A stretch of DNA of 64,000 nucleotides. Source: Bacteroidales bacterium (GTDB lineage Bacteria > Bacteroidota > Bacteroidia > Bacteroidales > UBA932). Numbering within the stretch: position 1 is the first letter of the stretch; each line of letters starts with the position of its first letter. Location of the stretch: NCBI GenBank assembly GCA_017554335.1, contig JAFZIO010000032.1:1-64000 (forward strand), in the 5' to 3' direction. The translations under genes were made by a program, and so were the position numbers. The notes under the pieces are model-generated. The model saw only the letters and a list, made by a program, of their open reading frames with translations. It did not search any database and was not told where the DNA came from. Shown piece by piece: positions 1 to 8,500 of the stretch.

Positions 1-357
1 GGGTTCTATATTGTCTGGGTTGCAGCACACTTCGTTCACGATGAAGCGCGGCAGTTCCGGATGGCTGCGTATGAAGTCGAAATGAATGCCGACTGCATTT
101 TCGATTCGCTCCTCAATCGACCCTTCCGTTTTGGAGAATGCAACTACGACAGATTCCCTGAAGTCTTCCATCTTTCGTTGAAGAACGACATTGAAAAGGT
201 CTTCTTTCGTGTTGAACCAGTAATGCAGCACGGCGTGAGTCACGCCTGCCTTCTGCGCAATTTCCGCTGTTCTGGCACCTTCGAGGCCCTTCTTCAGGAA
301 CACCTCTTCGGCTGCAATAAGAACCTCTTCCCGTTTGCTGTCTTTATGCTTTCCCAT
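1..357 (-). CDS. TetR-family transcriptional regulator (3' end beyond window)
   Basis: Reading the minus strand from an ATG at 357 gives 119 residues open to the window edge. Residues about 10-55 form a typical TetR N-terminal helix-turn-helix: an EEVLIAAEEVFLKKG helix, a recognition helix in TAEIAQKAGVTHAVLHYWF, then NTKEDLF. The ligand-binding domain begins around residue 60 and is cut off at base 1, so neither ligand nor target can be guessed. TetR proteins normally repress a neighbouring transporter or oxidoreductase, which here would lie outside the window. A -7 box TATCTTTG lies at 380-387, about 20 nt upstream. The assignment to the family is secure; the function is unknown. Confidence 0.85.
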   Translation of the reverse strand, partial: MGKHKDSKREEVLIAAEEVFLKKGLEGARTAEIAQKAGVTHAVLHYWFNTKEDLFNVVLQRKMEDFRESVVVAFSKTEGSIEERIENAVGIHFDFIRSHPELPRFIVNEVCCNPDNIEP

Positions 358-379
358 CGGATGTAGTATTTTGCACCTA

Positions 380-387
380 CAAAGATA
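380..387 (-). promoter_or_regulatory. Bacteroidota -7 promoter box for the TetR gene
   Basis: TATCTTTG on the minus strand fits TAnnTTTG. It lies about 22 nt upstream of the ATG at 357. Confidence 0.5.
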
Positions 388-476
388 ATATTTTTCTAAC
401 AATTTGGTTAATAAACTTAAAAGAATTTGCCTGCACCTTCCTGGCCTCTCCTGCAGTTTGCTCCCTCTTAACAGCA

Positions 477-636
477 AAGCCCTGACACTCCATCAAGAAT
501 GCCAGGGCTTGTATTACACCGATAAATTCCGATTTAGCGAACGCAAGTTACGCATTTTTCGCGACATGCTCATAAGAAAGCCCCGGCAATCCTTCCGGAC
601 TGTCGGGGCCTATGCTACACCGATAAATTGGTATTT
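477..636. repeat. Two degenerate hairpin-plus-TACACCGATAAATT units
   Basis: Two copies of one layout lie 101 bp apart. Unit 1 is a hairpin with arms AGCCCTG/CAGGGCT at 478-509, followed by TACACCGATAAATT at 515-528. Unit 2 is a hairpin with arms GCCCCGGCA/TGTCGGGGC at 580-609, followed by the same 14-mer at 616-629. The hairpins differ in sequence but not in position. No open reading frame here looks real. The stretch separates the TetR gene from the 3' end of the SUMF1-like gene and may hold its terminator, although neither hairpin has a strong T-tract on the minus strand. Confidence 0.6.
616..636 (+). repeat. Left copy of 21-bp inverted repeat flanking the SUMF1-like gene
   Basis: TACACCGATAAATTGGTATTT here matches, at 19 of 21 positions, the minus-strand sequence of 1677-1697 (TACACCGTTAAATCGGTATTT). 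The two copies point inwards and enclose one complete gene, as terminal inverted repeats would. No target-site duplication was found outside them. Confidence 0.6.
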
Positions 637-647
637 GTCGGATTAAA

Positions 648-1664
648 TCATTTGGTTGGTTCGGCCACAAGTCGAAAACCTACTGTATTATATGCCGACG
701 ACGCTTTGCGTCCCTCGCCTCTGAAAGAGACCTTACAGCTTGATGCATTGGCGTACCACGAGCCGCCGCGTATGACATTCACGCTCTGGCCTTTTTCTGC
801 GCCGTTCTGAGCAACTTCGATGGAGGATGCCCATTCCCAGCAATTACCGCACATATTCAGGCATCCGCACCATGAGGCGCCCTCCGGGTATGCATCCACG
901 GCGCAGGTATTGCCGCCGGCATCATTGATTTCCGTGAATATGTCTGTGTAAATGAAGCCAAGGTAATTGGTATGATCCACCCATCCCGTTACGCCGCCTG
1001 TTGCGCTCACGGAAATGATATCCGAGATCTTGTCCTGTTGGCCGTATCTGGTTGATTTACTGTTGTTATACGTGGCCATCCTGTCCGGATTCTTGAGGAC
1101 TTCTGCCGCTATGACAGCATTGTAGTTAAATTTTGAAGATAGCTCTCCGCCGGAGAAGCTTGCATCTGCCTTTTCGCCCCAGGGATAGGCTGTTCCGGCA
1201 CTTCCTGCCGCTGCGAACTCCCACTCGGCCGATGTGGGAAGACGGAATGCCCAACCGTCGGTTTTTTCACTCATCCATTTGCAATAGGCCTCAGCTTCAG
1301 TGCGGGAAATCCAAAGCACCGGATGCTTCTCCCTCCCTTCCGGAATAGTCTTTCCATTCCAATACTTAGGTGCAGACGCTCCGGTCGCATCGATATACGC
1401 TTTCCACTCGCTGTTGGTTACCGCGTACTTGCAGATGTAGTACTCCCTGGGAATGGAAACGGTCTCTCCGCCGGCAACATTTGAAGATGTCGCAATGAAA
1501 GTATAGCTCCCGGAGGTTTCAACTTTTACGTAGTTGTCCGGTACTGAGATTTCTACCGTAGGGTTATCCGGGTTCGAAGGCTCTTCACCATTGTCGGCCG
1601 GAGTGACTTTTCCGCAGGAAATCATTGCGAATAGCGGCAGAAGGAATAGAATACGAGACGTCAT
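648..1664 (-). CDS. SUMF1/FGE-sulfatase-fold lipoprotein
   Basis: 338 residues. The N-terminus is a lipoprotein signal with lipobox MISC (lipid Cys at 17), so the protein is probably exported and membrane anchored. The rest, from about residue 70, is a formylglycine-generating-enzyme (SUMF1) fold: the motifs YAVTNSEW, ISRTEAEAYCKWM, FRLPTSAEWEFAAAG, YPWGE, NMCGNCWEW, RGGSW and NTVGFRLV appear in order. In true FGE the segment after GGS(Y/W) carries two cysteines four residues apart. Here the first position is Ala and only the second Cys remains (SSCKVSFR). Oxidation of a sulfatase cysteine is therefore unlikely, and no sulfatase gene is nearby. The Bacteroidota have many such lipoproteins, probably binding or structural. 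The gene is enclosed by inverted repeats at 616-636 and 1677-1697. Confidence 0.85.
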   Translation of the reverse strand: MTSRILFLLPLFAMISCGKVTPADNGEEPSNPDNPTVEISVPDNYVKVETSGSYTFIATSSNVAGGETVSIPREYYICKYAVTNSEWKAYIDATGASAPKYWNGKTIPEGREKHPVLWISRTEAEAYCKWMSEKTDGWAFRLPTSAEWEFAAAGSAGTAYPWGEKADASFSGGELSSKFNYNAVIAAEVLKNPDRMATYNNSKSTRYGQQDKISDIISVSATGGVTGWVDHTNYLGFIYTDIFTEINDAGGNTCAVDAYPEGASWCGCLNMCGNCWEWASSIEVAQNGAEKGQSVNVIRGGSWYANASSCKVSFRGEGRKASSAYNTVGFRLVAEPTK

Positions 1665-1676
1665 AACTGATGTGGT

Positions 1677-1697
1677 AAATACCGATTTAACGGTGTA
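1677..1697 (-). repeat. Right copy of 21-bp inverted repeat flanking the SUMF1-like gene
   Basis: Partner of 616-636 (19/21 identical, opposite orientation). It falls inside the predicted 5' untranslated leader of the SUMF1-like mRNA, while the left copy falls in the 3' untranslated region. The two ends of one transcript could therefore base-pair. Confidence 0.6.
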
Positions 1698-1772
1698 AAG
1701 TTACGCAATTTCTACCACATACCCACGTGGCCACCATAGCGGAAGCACTCTATGCTTCTCGAAGATATTTCG

Positions 1773-1781
1773 TACCTTTGC
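1773..1781 (+). promoter_or_regulatory. -7 promoter box of the putative small RNA
   Basis: TACCTTTGC is an exact match to TAnnTTTGC on the plus strand. It predicts a transcript starting near 1785, where no protein gene follows. Confidence 0.55.
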
Positions 1782-1784
1782 CTT

Positions 1785-1863
1785 CGGAGGTCTGATGCCA
1801 GACTTCTCTTGTTAACACCCGATGCGGTCCTGCAGCAATGCAAGGCCGCATCTTTCATATTTT
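1785..1863 (+). ncRNA. Putative small RNA with two hairpins and an intrinsic terminator
   Basis: An exact TAnnTTTGC promoter precedes two stable hairpins. The first (1787-1806) has an 8-bp stem with one G-T pair and loop ATGC. The second (1821-1852) has a stem of about 13 pairs with one mismatch, capped by a GCAA tetraloop, and runs into TTTCATATTTT. No start codon with a sensible reading frame lies between promoter and terminator. The expected product is about 75-80 nt. I do not recognise it as 6S, SRP, tmRNA or a named riboswitch. It could act in trans, or be what remains of a lost gene's leader. Confidence 0.45.
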
Positions 1864-1933
1864 GTCCCCCGTGCCACCAGCGCCCCTAATATTTTTCGTC
1901 CCCCTCAGAATTTCGGGGACAAAACGGGGACAA
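1861..1933. repeat. GGGGACAA direct and inverted repeats
   Basis: CGGGGACAA occurs at 1914-1922 and again at 1925-1933. TTTGTCCCC at 1861-1869 is an inverted copy of GGGGACAAA at 1915-1923. Short repeats of this kind can bind recombinases or regulators, but no integrase is nearby and the use is unknown. Confidence 0.45.
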
Positions 1934-2020
1934 TCTTGAAACAGTATTTTTGTTATATTGTTGATTTACAATAATATATGAATTTGAACTATTTTCTGCA
2001 TCGGAAAATAGTCTTACCAC

Positions 2021-2839
2021 TTAAAGTATGGTTCTTATTATGGCATCCCACCAGCGCGCAGGCAGAAGGGCATGCAGGAAGATCATAGTGCTTGCTCCGA
2101 GCCCCGGACGATAGCGCAGCTTAGGACGCCTCGCATTCACCGCCCTGACTATAGATGCGGCCACCCGGTCCGGGCCGGACAGGATATTGGAAGTGTATGC
2201 CCGGCGGAACATCCGGACCATCTTCTTTCCTTCTTCTTCATAGGCCGATCCGGCCGATGACGCTTCCAGGTTGTCGGCCGCTATAAGACCCCAGGGAGTT
2301 TTTATTCCGCTGGGCTCTATTATGCTGACATTGATGCCGAAGGGTTTCACTTCCATCCTGAGGGCGTCGCTGAGGGCTTCCACAGAATACTTGGACACAT
2401 TGTACCATCCTCCAAAGAGCACTACCGCCTTTCCCGCCACGGACGATATGTTCACTATGAGACCTCCGCGCTGCGCCCTCATTGCCGGGAGCACCAGCTG
2501 CGTCATGCGGGCCAGTCCGAAGATGTTGACCTCCAGCTGCCTGCGAGCTTCATCCATGGAGACGTTCTCAATCGCCCCCAGGTACCCGTAGCCGGCATTG
2601 TTGACCAGCACGTCGATACGGTTCTCCGCCTTCAGTATTGCATCGACAGCCGACACCATGGAAGCTTCGTCCGTAACATCCAGTTTCAACGGCATCACGC
2701 CCATCTCTCTAAGCGGTTCCATTTTATCCAGGCGCCGTGCTGCGCCATACACACGGTGCCCCTCAGCTGCAAGCTTCAGGGCCGTCAGATAACCGATACC
2801 GCTGCTGGCACCGGTTATCAATATGACTTTTGATTTCAT
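2021..2839 (-). CDS. Short-chain dehydrogenase/reductase (classical SDR)
   Basis: 272 residues, predicted cytosolic NAD(P)(H)-dependent oxidoreductase. The cofactor-binding glycine motif TGASSGIG spans residues 9-16, NNAG is at 80-83, the catalytic Ser is near 132, and Tyr146/Lys150 form the YxxxK pair (YNVSK). The Arg-rich AARRLDK after strand 2 suggests NADPH over NADH. The C-terminus is longer than in minimal SDRs and ends in a hydrophobic stretch typical of the short-chain dehydrogenases acting on lipid or steroid-like substrates; the substrate cannot be told. Both neighbours are separated by more than 190 bp, so the gene is probably monocistronic. No clear TAnnTTTG box precedes it. Confidence 0.88.
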   Translation of the reverse strand: MKSKVILITGASSGIGYLTALKLAAEGHRVYGAARRLDKMEPLREMGVMPLKLDVTDEASMVSAVDAILKAENRIDVLVNNAGYGYLGAIENVSMDEARRQLEVNIFGLARMTQLVLPAMRAQRGGLIVNISSVAGKAVVLFGGWYNVSKYSVEALSDALRMEVKPFGINVSIIEPSGIKTPWGLIAADNLEASSAGSAYEEEGKKMVRMFRRAYTSNILSGPDRVAASIVRAVNARRPKLRYRPGLGASTMIFLHALLPARWWDAIIRTIL

Positions 2840-3030
2840 AGGTAAACAGAACTTGAGATCATTTATCTTTTTTTCGTATTCAATCTTTTCGTTTCAAAGG
2901 TCCGAATTCAAGTGCCATATAATTAAATAAGTGAAGCTAATATAAGCATTTTCGGTGAGAACGCGAGTCATATTGTCAGTCAAATGAATGCGGAGCGATT
3001 TTTGATGTCTTCTTCGCAAACGAAGAGAAA

Positions 3031-3795
3031 ATGGCTTATGGAAAATGGATAGGAGGATTCCTGGGATGGGTAACACTGGGGCCTATCGGAGCTCTGCTGG
3101 GTTTTTGGTTCGGGTCTGCCGTTGACGGCTATATCGAGCGTTCCCGGCAGCTCTCAGACGGCGAAAACACCCAAACGGGAACATACAGAAGAAGTACTTA
3201 CAGCTCAACGGAGCAGCGAAACAGTTTCCTGGTGAGCCTGCTGGTTCTATCGGCAGCGGTCATCAAGGCTGACGGGAAAACCCTGCAAGCCGAGTTGGAC
3301 TATGTAAAGGACTTCGTCCGCCGTAGCTTCGGTGACGCTGCCGTGCCTGAGGCGATGCGGATGCTGGAAGAGTTTACCCGGCAAGATATCAACATATACT
3401 CCGTCGGACCGCAGATTGCGCGCTACATGAACTACTCTCAGCGCATTCAGCTCTTCCACTACCTGGTCCAAATCGCTATAGCCGACGATCACTTTGACAA
3501 GAAGGAAAAGGGTGTGTTGGAAGCTATCGGCGCTACTATCGGCCTCAGTCAAGGGGATTATGCGTCTGTCATCTCCATGTTCTACAAAGAGACCAACGCC
3601 GCATACACTGTACTGGATGTCTCCCCTACTGCATCCGATGATGAGGTGCGCACCGCTTACCGGAAGATGGCGATGAAGAACCATCCGGATAAAGTGGCTA
3701 CCCTGGGACCGGACGTGCAAAAAGCTGCAGCCGAGAAGTTCCGTCAGGTGCAGGAAGCATACGAGTCTATCAAGAAAGAACGTGGAATGATCTAA
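3031..3795 (+). CDS. TerB-like / DnaJ-domain protein (DjlA-like)
   Basis: 254 residues in three parts. Residues 1-35 form a glycine-rich hydrophobic segment ([21 protein letters not shown]) that could insert in a membrane. Residues about 65-170 are a TerB-like helical domain, including a conserved acidic pair in [12 protein letters not shown]. Residues about 190-254 are a J domain with the HPD tripeptide in KNHPDKVA, which stimulates the ATPase of DnaK. This order matches DjlA, a membrane-tethered co-chaperone, although E. coli DjlA has a different anchor. A 6-bp hairpin (TCTTCG/CGAAGA, 3011-3026) ends 4 nt before the start codon. DnaK itself is at 34.8-36.7 kb. Confidence 0.85.
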   Translation: MAYGKWIGGFLGWVTLGPIGALLGFWFGSAVDGYIERSRQLSDGENTQTGTYRRSTYSSTEQRNSFLVSLLVLSAAVIKADGKTLQAELDYVKDFVRRSFGDAAVPEAMRMLEEFTRQDINIYSVGPQIARYMNYSQRIQLFHYLVQIAIADDHFDKKEKGVLEAIGATIGLSQGDYASVISMFYKETNAAYTVLDVSPTASDDEVRTAYRKMAMKNHPDKVATLGPDVQKAAAEKFRQVQEAYESIKKERGMI

Positions 3796-3854
3796 AATTG
3801 ATATAAGTTGGCCGAAGCGGATATTATTGTTATCTTAGCGCAAATCAACACGCT

Positions 3855-4715
3855 ATGATACTCCAAGAATACTACACTCTTTCCAACGGCGTCCAGATTC
3901 CTAAGCTTGGACTGGGCACCTGGCTAATTCCCGACAACGAGGCGGCAGCCGCCGTGAAGGCTGCCATTGACATTGGTTACAGGCACATTGACTCCGCACA
4001 GGCCTATGGCAATGAGTGCGGCGTGGGCGAAGGCGTCCGCGCTGCCGGAATCCCCCGCGAGCAGATCTTTATCACAACAAAGGTGGCTGCCGAGAACAAG
4101 ACCTACGAATCGGCCGCCGCTTCCATCGACGAATCCCTGTGTAAACTGGGCATGGACTATGCTGACCTTATCATCATTCACTGCCCGCAGCCCTGGGCCG
4201 AGTTCAGAGGCGCCAAACGCTACTTTGATGAGAACAAACAGGTATGGAAGGCCCTGGAGGATGCATACAAAGCCGGGAAGGTCAAGTCCATCGGCGTATC
4301 CAACTTTCTGGCAGACGACCTGCAAAACATTCTGGAAGACTGCCGCATCAAACCCATGGTGAACCAGATTCTGCTGCACATCGGCGAGACTCCGCAGGAT
4401 TTGCTTACCTTCTGCAAAGAACAGAATATTCTGGTAGAGGCCTACTCCCCTATTGCCCATGGGCAGGCCTTAAACAATGCCGAGATTGCGGCCGTTGCCA
4501 AACGTTACGAAGTGACCATCCCTCAGCTCTGTATCCAGTATACTTTACAATTGGGAACTGTGTCCCTACCCAAATCATCCAAGCCGGATCACATCAAATC
4601 CAACGTCCAGCTTGACTTCACCATTTCCGACGAAGATATGGCTGTCCTTTCCGGTATCGGCCAGAATTACGGCGACGACAGCTGGTGGCCCGTATTCAGC
4701 AAGAAGAAACAGTAA
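3855..4715 (+). CDS. Aldo/keto reductase
   Basis: 286 residues, a complete AKR (alpha/beta)8 barrel, cytosolic and NADPH-dependent. The catalytic tetrad is visible as Asp46 and Tyr51 (HIDSAQAYGNE), Lys76 (ITTKV) and His109 (IIIHCPQP). The phosphate-binding region LPKSSKPDHIKSN lies near the C-terminus. Spacing and sequence resemble the 2,5-diketo-D-gluconate reductase / methylglyoxal reductase branch, but the substrate is not decided by sequence. A weak -7 box TATCTTAGC lies about 20 nt upstream. It ends 50 bp from the convergent amidotransferase gene with no obvious terminator. Confidence 0.92.
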   Translation: MILQEYYTLSNGVQIPKLGLGTWLIPDNEAAAAVKAAIDIGYRHIDSAQAYGNECGVGEGVRAAGIPREQIFITTKVAAENKTYESAAASIDESLCKLGMDYADLIIIHCPQPWAEFRGAKRYFDENKQVWKALEDAYKAGKVKSIGVSNFLADDLQNILEDCRIKPMVNQILLHIGETPQDLLTFCKEQNILVEAYSPIAHGQALNNAEIAAVAKRYEVTIPQLCIQYTLQLGTVSLPKSSKPDHIKSNVQLDFTISDEDMAVLSGIGQNYGDDSWWPVFSKKKQ

Positions 4716-4765
4716 ATCATAAATAATACTCTTCGACCAGAATGGATAATTGAAGTTAGATAAGA

Positions 4766-5509
4766 CTACCTGTTTGCCACCATTTGCACGTAGTATTCGA
4801 AGAGCGCCAGCCACTTCTCATCACCTTGCTGGAGAAGTTTCTCCGGGTGGAACTGGACGGCCAGGACATTCGTGGTCTCGTATGCTTCAATTACCCCTTC
4901 AGCGCTGCGCGCAGTGACGCTGATGCCTGGGGCGGCATCTTTCACCGCTTGATGATGGTAGGAGTTCACCGTCAAGGAATCCGGTCCGAAAATGGCTTCC
5001 AGTGCACTCCCTTCAGCCAGGCCGATCTTATGCATGGCCCCGCCACCGTGCCCGACAGTCCGGGGAATCTGCGATGGGATGTCCTGATAGAGCGAACCGC
5101 CCAGTATCACATTGAGCAGCTGTTCTCCCCTGCAGATACCGAGGACAGGCTTCCCTGAGTCCAGAGCGGCCATTGCCAGAAGGCTGTCGCTTATATTTCG
5201 GACGGGGTCCATATATACAGTCTCGTTAAGGATGTCTTCGCCGTACCAGCCAGGATTGACGTCCTCCCCTCCGGAAAACACGATGCCGTCCAGCGCGGAT
5301 ATGACGGCATCGGCCTCCTCGCGTGTCTGCACGGTCGGAATTACAAGCGGCACGCCGCCTGCCTTGCAAATGGCCTCCGAATATGCGGAAGAAAGCAGCG
5401 TCGAGCCTGATGATGAACGGGAGCATGTGATGCCGACGAGCGGAGCCTTGACCTGGGAGCAGGCAGCAAGGGCAAGCGTGAGAAGCAGAAGGATACGTTT
5501 CATATACAT
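4766..5509 (-). CDS. Class I glutamine amidotransferase-like lipoprotein (PuuD-like peptidase C26)
   Basis: 247 residues. A hydrophobic signal ends in LALAAC, a lipobox, so the enzyme is predicted to be a lipoprotein, which is unusual because the C26 gamma-glutamyl hydrolases it resembles are mostly cytosolic. The nucleophile Cys sits in GICRGEQ, and the His-Glu pair is in VQFHPEK; FSGGEDVNP matches the PuuD/gamma-glutamyl-GABA hydrolase group. It probably cleaves gamma-glutamyl amide bonds outside the cytoplasm. Start choice: the promoter box TACCTTTGC at 5514-5522 rules out the longer frame, leaving ATG at 5509 (almost leaderless) or 5503 (MKRILLLL). Confidence 0.82.
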   Translation of the reverse strand: MYMKRILLLLTLALAACSQVKAPLVGITCSRSSSGSTLLSSAYSEAICKAGGVPLVIPTVQTREEADAVISALDGIVFSGGEDVNPGWYGEDILNETVYMDPVRNISDSLLAMAALDSGKPVLGICRGEQLLNVILGGSLYQDIPSQIPRTVGHGGGAMHKIGLAEGSALEAIFGPDSLTVNSYHHQAVKDAAPGISVTARSAEGVIEAYETTNVLAVQFHPEKLLQQGDEKWLALFEYYVQMVANR

Positions 5510-5513
5510 ATCG

Positions 5514-5522
5514 GCAAAGGTA
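5514..5522 (-). promoter_or_regulatory. -7 promoter box of the amidotransferase lipoprotein
   Basis: TACCTTTGC on the minus strand ends 4 nt before the ATG at 5509. Transcription should begin at or next to the start codon. Confidence 0.6.
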
Positions 5523-5589
5523 ATAAAATCTTCTTTGTGAATTGTATCCAAAAAATGGTATATTTATGACTTGAACTAGACTTCAATCC

Positions 5590-8500
5590 ATGTTAAGCTA
5601 TATGAGAACCGCCAGACTTATTCTTTCCGTCGCCGCCATGGCGCTTATTTCCAGTATCGCAGCAGCTCAGAACGGCGAAGGCCAGGCAAAGGCTTATCTT
5701 GTCTCCAACGCCCATCTGGATTCTCAGTGGAACTGGGACGTACAGACCACCATTTCCGAGTACGTACCCAAGACCATCAACCGCAACCTGATGCTCATAG
5801 ACAAGTTCCCGGACTACATATTCAACTTCGAGGGCGGCATCAAGTATGCCTGGATGAAAGAGTATTACCCTGAAGCGTATGCACAGCTTCGCGGTCTTAT
5901 AGCCGAAGGCCGCTGGCACATCAGCGGCAGCAGCTGGGAGGCCTCCGACGCAAACGTCCCCTCCCCCGAGTCGCTCACCCGCAACATATTGCTCGGCCAG
6001 CACTTCTATCAGGAGGAGTTCGGCGCCAGGGGAACTGATATTTTCCTGCCGGACTGCTTCGGCTTCGGACTGCATCTGCCGGCCGTTGCAGCGCACTGCG
6101 GCCTCATCGGTTTCTCCACCCAGAAGCTCCAGTGGCGCGAGAAGAACCTCCCCGGCACAGGCAGCAAGGTCCCCTTCGAATTCGGCCTCTGGCGTGCCTT
6201 GGACGGCAATGTGATAATGGTCGCCGCAAACGCCATGAACTACACCACCCGCTTCAATTCGGAAGACCTTACCGATTCGCAGATGCTGGTGGACCTGGCA
6301 GCTCGCAACCACTTCAACACCGCCTTCCGCTATTACGGCACGGGCGACACGGGCGGCTCCCCCACCATCGAATCGGTGGCCACGGTGCAGGCGGCCATCG
6401 ACAGGCAGAACGCAGGTTCCGAGGGCCGCGTGCACATCATCAGCGCCCCTTCGGACCAGCTGTTCAAAGACTACCTGCCATATAGCGAACACCCCGAACT
6501 GCCCGTCTGGGACAAGGAGCTCACGATGGACGTCCACGGCACCGGTTGCTACACGTCGCAGGCCGCGATGAAGCGCTTCAACCGCCTCAACGAGCAACTC
6601 GCCGACGCAGCCGAACGAAGCGCTGTGGCGGCCGACTGGCTGGGCCGCGTCCCTTATCCGCAGGCCCGCCTGAACGAGGCCTGGCGCCGCTTCGTATGGC
6701 ATCAGTTCCACGACGACCTCACCGGCACCAGCATTCCGCGGGCGTACGAATTCTCATGGAACGACGAAATGATATCGCTCCGCCAGTTCTCCGACGTGCT
6801 CGCCACCTCCGTAGGTGCTGTAGCCTCACGCATGGACACCAAGGTCCCCGGCACCCCGGTCGTGCTGTTCAACCCATCCGGCTTCCCCCGCAAGGAGATT
6901 GTGACGGTCGAGAGCAGCGACGCCAGGATATTCGACGGCAGAGGTAAGGCCGTACGAGCCCAGAAGCTTGCCGACGGAAGGGTCGCATTCCTGGCCGAAG
7001 TGCCTGCGGCAGGATACGCCGTTTACGACATACGAAAGGGCAAGGCCGCCGGCAGCAAGAGCTCCCTCAAAACGGGCACCGGCAGCATTGAGAACGCGAT
7101 TTACAGCATTAAGCTGGACGCCAACGGCGACATCTGCTCCCTCGTGGACAAGCGCAACGGCAGGCAGCTTGTGGAGGACGGCAAGGCCATACGCCTGGCG
7201 TACTTCACCCGGAACGAGTCGTTCAACTGGCCCGCATGGGAAATAACCAAGGAGACTATAGACGGATCCCCGTCGGCGATTGACGGAAACGTCCGTATCT
7301 CCGTTGAAGAAAACGGACCTCTGGTGGCCTCCATCAAGGTCGAACGCGACTTCGGCGGCTCGCATTTCATCCAGCACATACGCTTGTACGACGGTGCCGA
7401 CGAGGAACGCATAGACATAGTCAACGACGTCGACTGGCAGAGCACGGGCGCCCTGCTGAAGGCGGAATTCCCGCTCACCGTCTCCAACCCCGTCGCACGC
7501 TACGACATAGGCACCGGTTCCATCGAGAGGCCCAACAACACTATCGAGCAGTACGAAGTGTACGCCCAGCAGTGGGCCGAACTGGCAGAAGCCGACGGCA
7601 GCTACGGGGTGGCTATCCTCAACGACTGCAAGTACGGATGGGACAAGCCTGCCGACAATATGCTCCGCCTCACCCTGCTCCATACACCCAAGACACGCAA
7701 CTATTACAAATACCAGAATAAGCAGGACAACGGACATCACGAGTTTACCTACTCTATTATTGCCCATGAAGGCGACTACAGGCAGGGTTGCATTCCCCGT
7801 AAGGCAGAGGTGCTCAACCAGCCGGTCAAGGCTTACACGACGATTCGTCACGCCGGCAGCCTCGGCAGGAGCTTCAGCTTCGCGAGCGTGAAAGGAAAGG
7901 GCGTGGAGATTCGTGCTGTCAAGAAAGCGGAAGACGGAAGCGGATACGTGGTGCGCCTCTATGAGCTCTTCGGCAAGGAGGCCAGTGACATCTGCGTCAG
8001 CTTCCCTGCTGCCATAGCCGGCGCCTGCGAGCTGAATGGTAACGAGGACGTTATCGGTCCTGCCAGCGCCATCGGAAACGAGCTTCATTTTGATATCGGC
8101 GCATGGGGCATGAAGACCTTCCTGGTGCGGCTGCATGATAAGGCCCCCGATGGCCTGGTGCAGGCTCAGCTGCCTCTCCCCTGCAGCCTCAACGCCGCCA
8201 CGTACAATGCCTTCAGGGCCGACGGCAACATAGACGGCAAGGGTAACTCCTACGCCGCAGAGCTTGTGCCCGCAGAGCTTGAGCACAAGGGCATACGCTT
8301 CGCTCTTAAAGACCCGACCGGGCCTGTCGCACTGCGTGCCCGCGGCCAGGTAATAGATCTTCCGGAAGGCGACTGGAACCGCGTTTACCTGCTGGCGGCT
8401 TCTTCCAACGGAGATACCCGCGCACGCTTTATCGCCGGTGATACTCCGGTGGACGTAAACGTTCCCGATTTCAGCGGATTCGTATCCCAGTGGGGCCATA

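Larger units (their letters stand above)
1665..2020. other. 356-bp intergenic region holding a probable small RNA and repeats
   Basis: No credible protein gene lies here. From left to right it holds the 5' leader and TAACTTTA box (1696-1703, minus) of the SUMF1-like gene, the right inverted repeat (1677-1697), a plus-strand promoter with a two-hairpin transcript (1773-1863), and GGGGACAA repeats (1861-1933). The AT-rich remainder runs up to the SDR stop codon. Confidence 0.7.

Noticed and set aside
404..646. Short plus-strand frame of 80 codons in the TetR / SUMF1-like gap
   Set aside because: It runs through two hairpins and a direct repeat, has no promoter, and its composition is unlike the neighbouring genes.
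1861..1933. GGGGACAA repeats as an integration site
   Set aside because: They resemble recombinase-type repeats, but no integrase, tRNA end or mobile gene is close. Kept only as a repeat.
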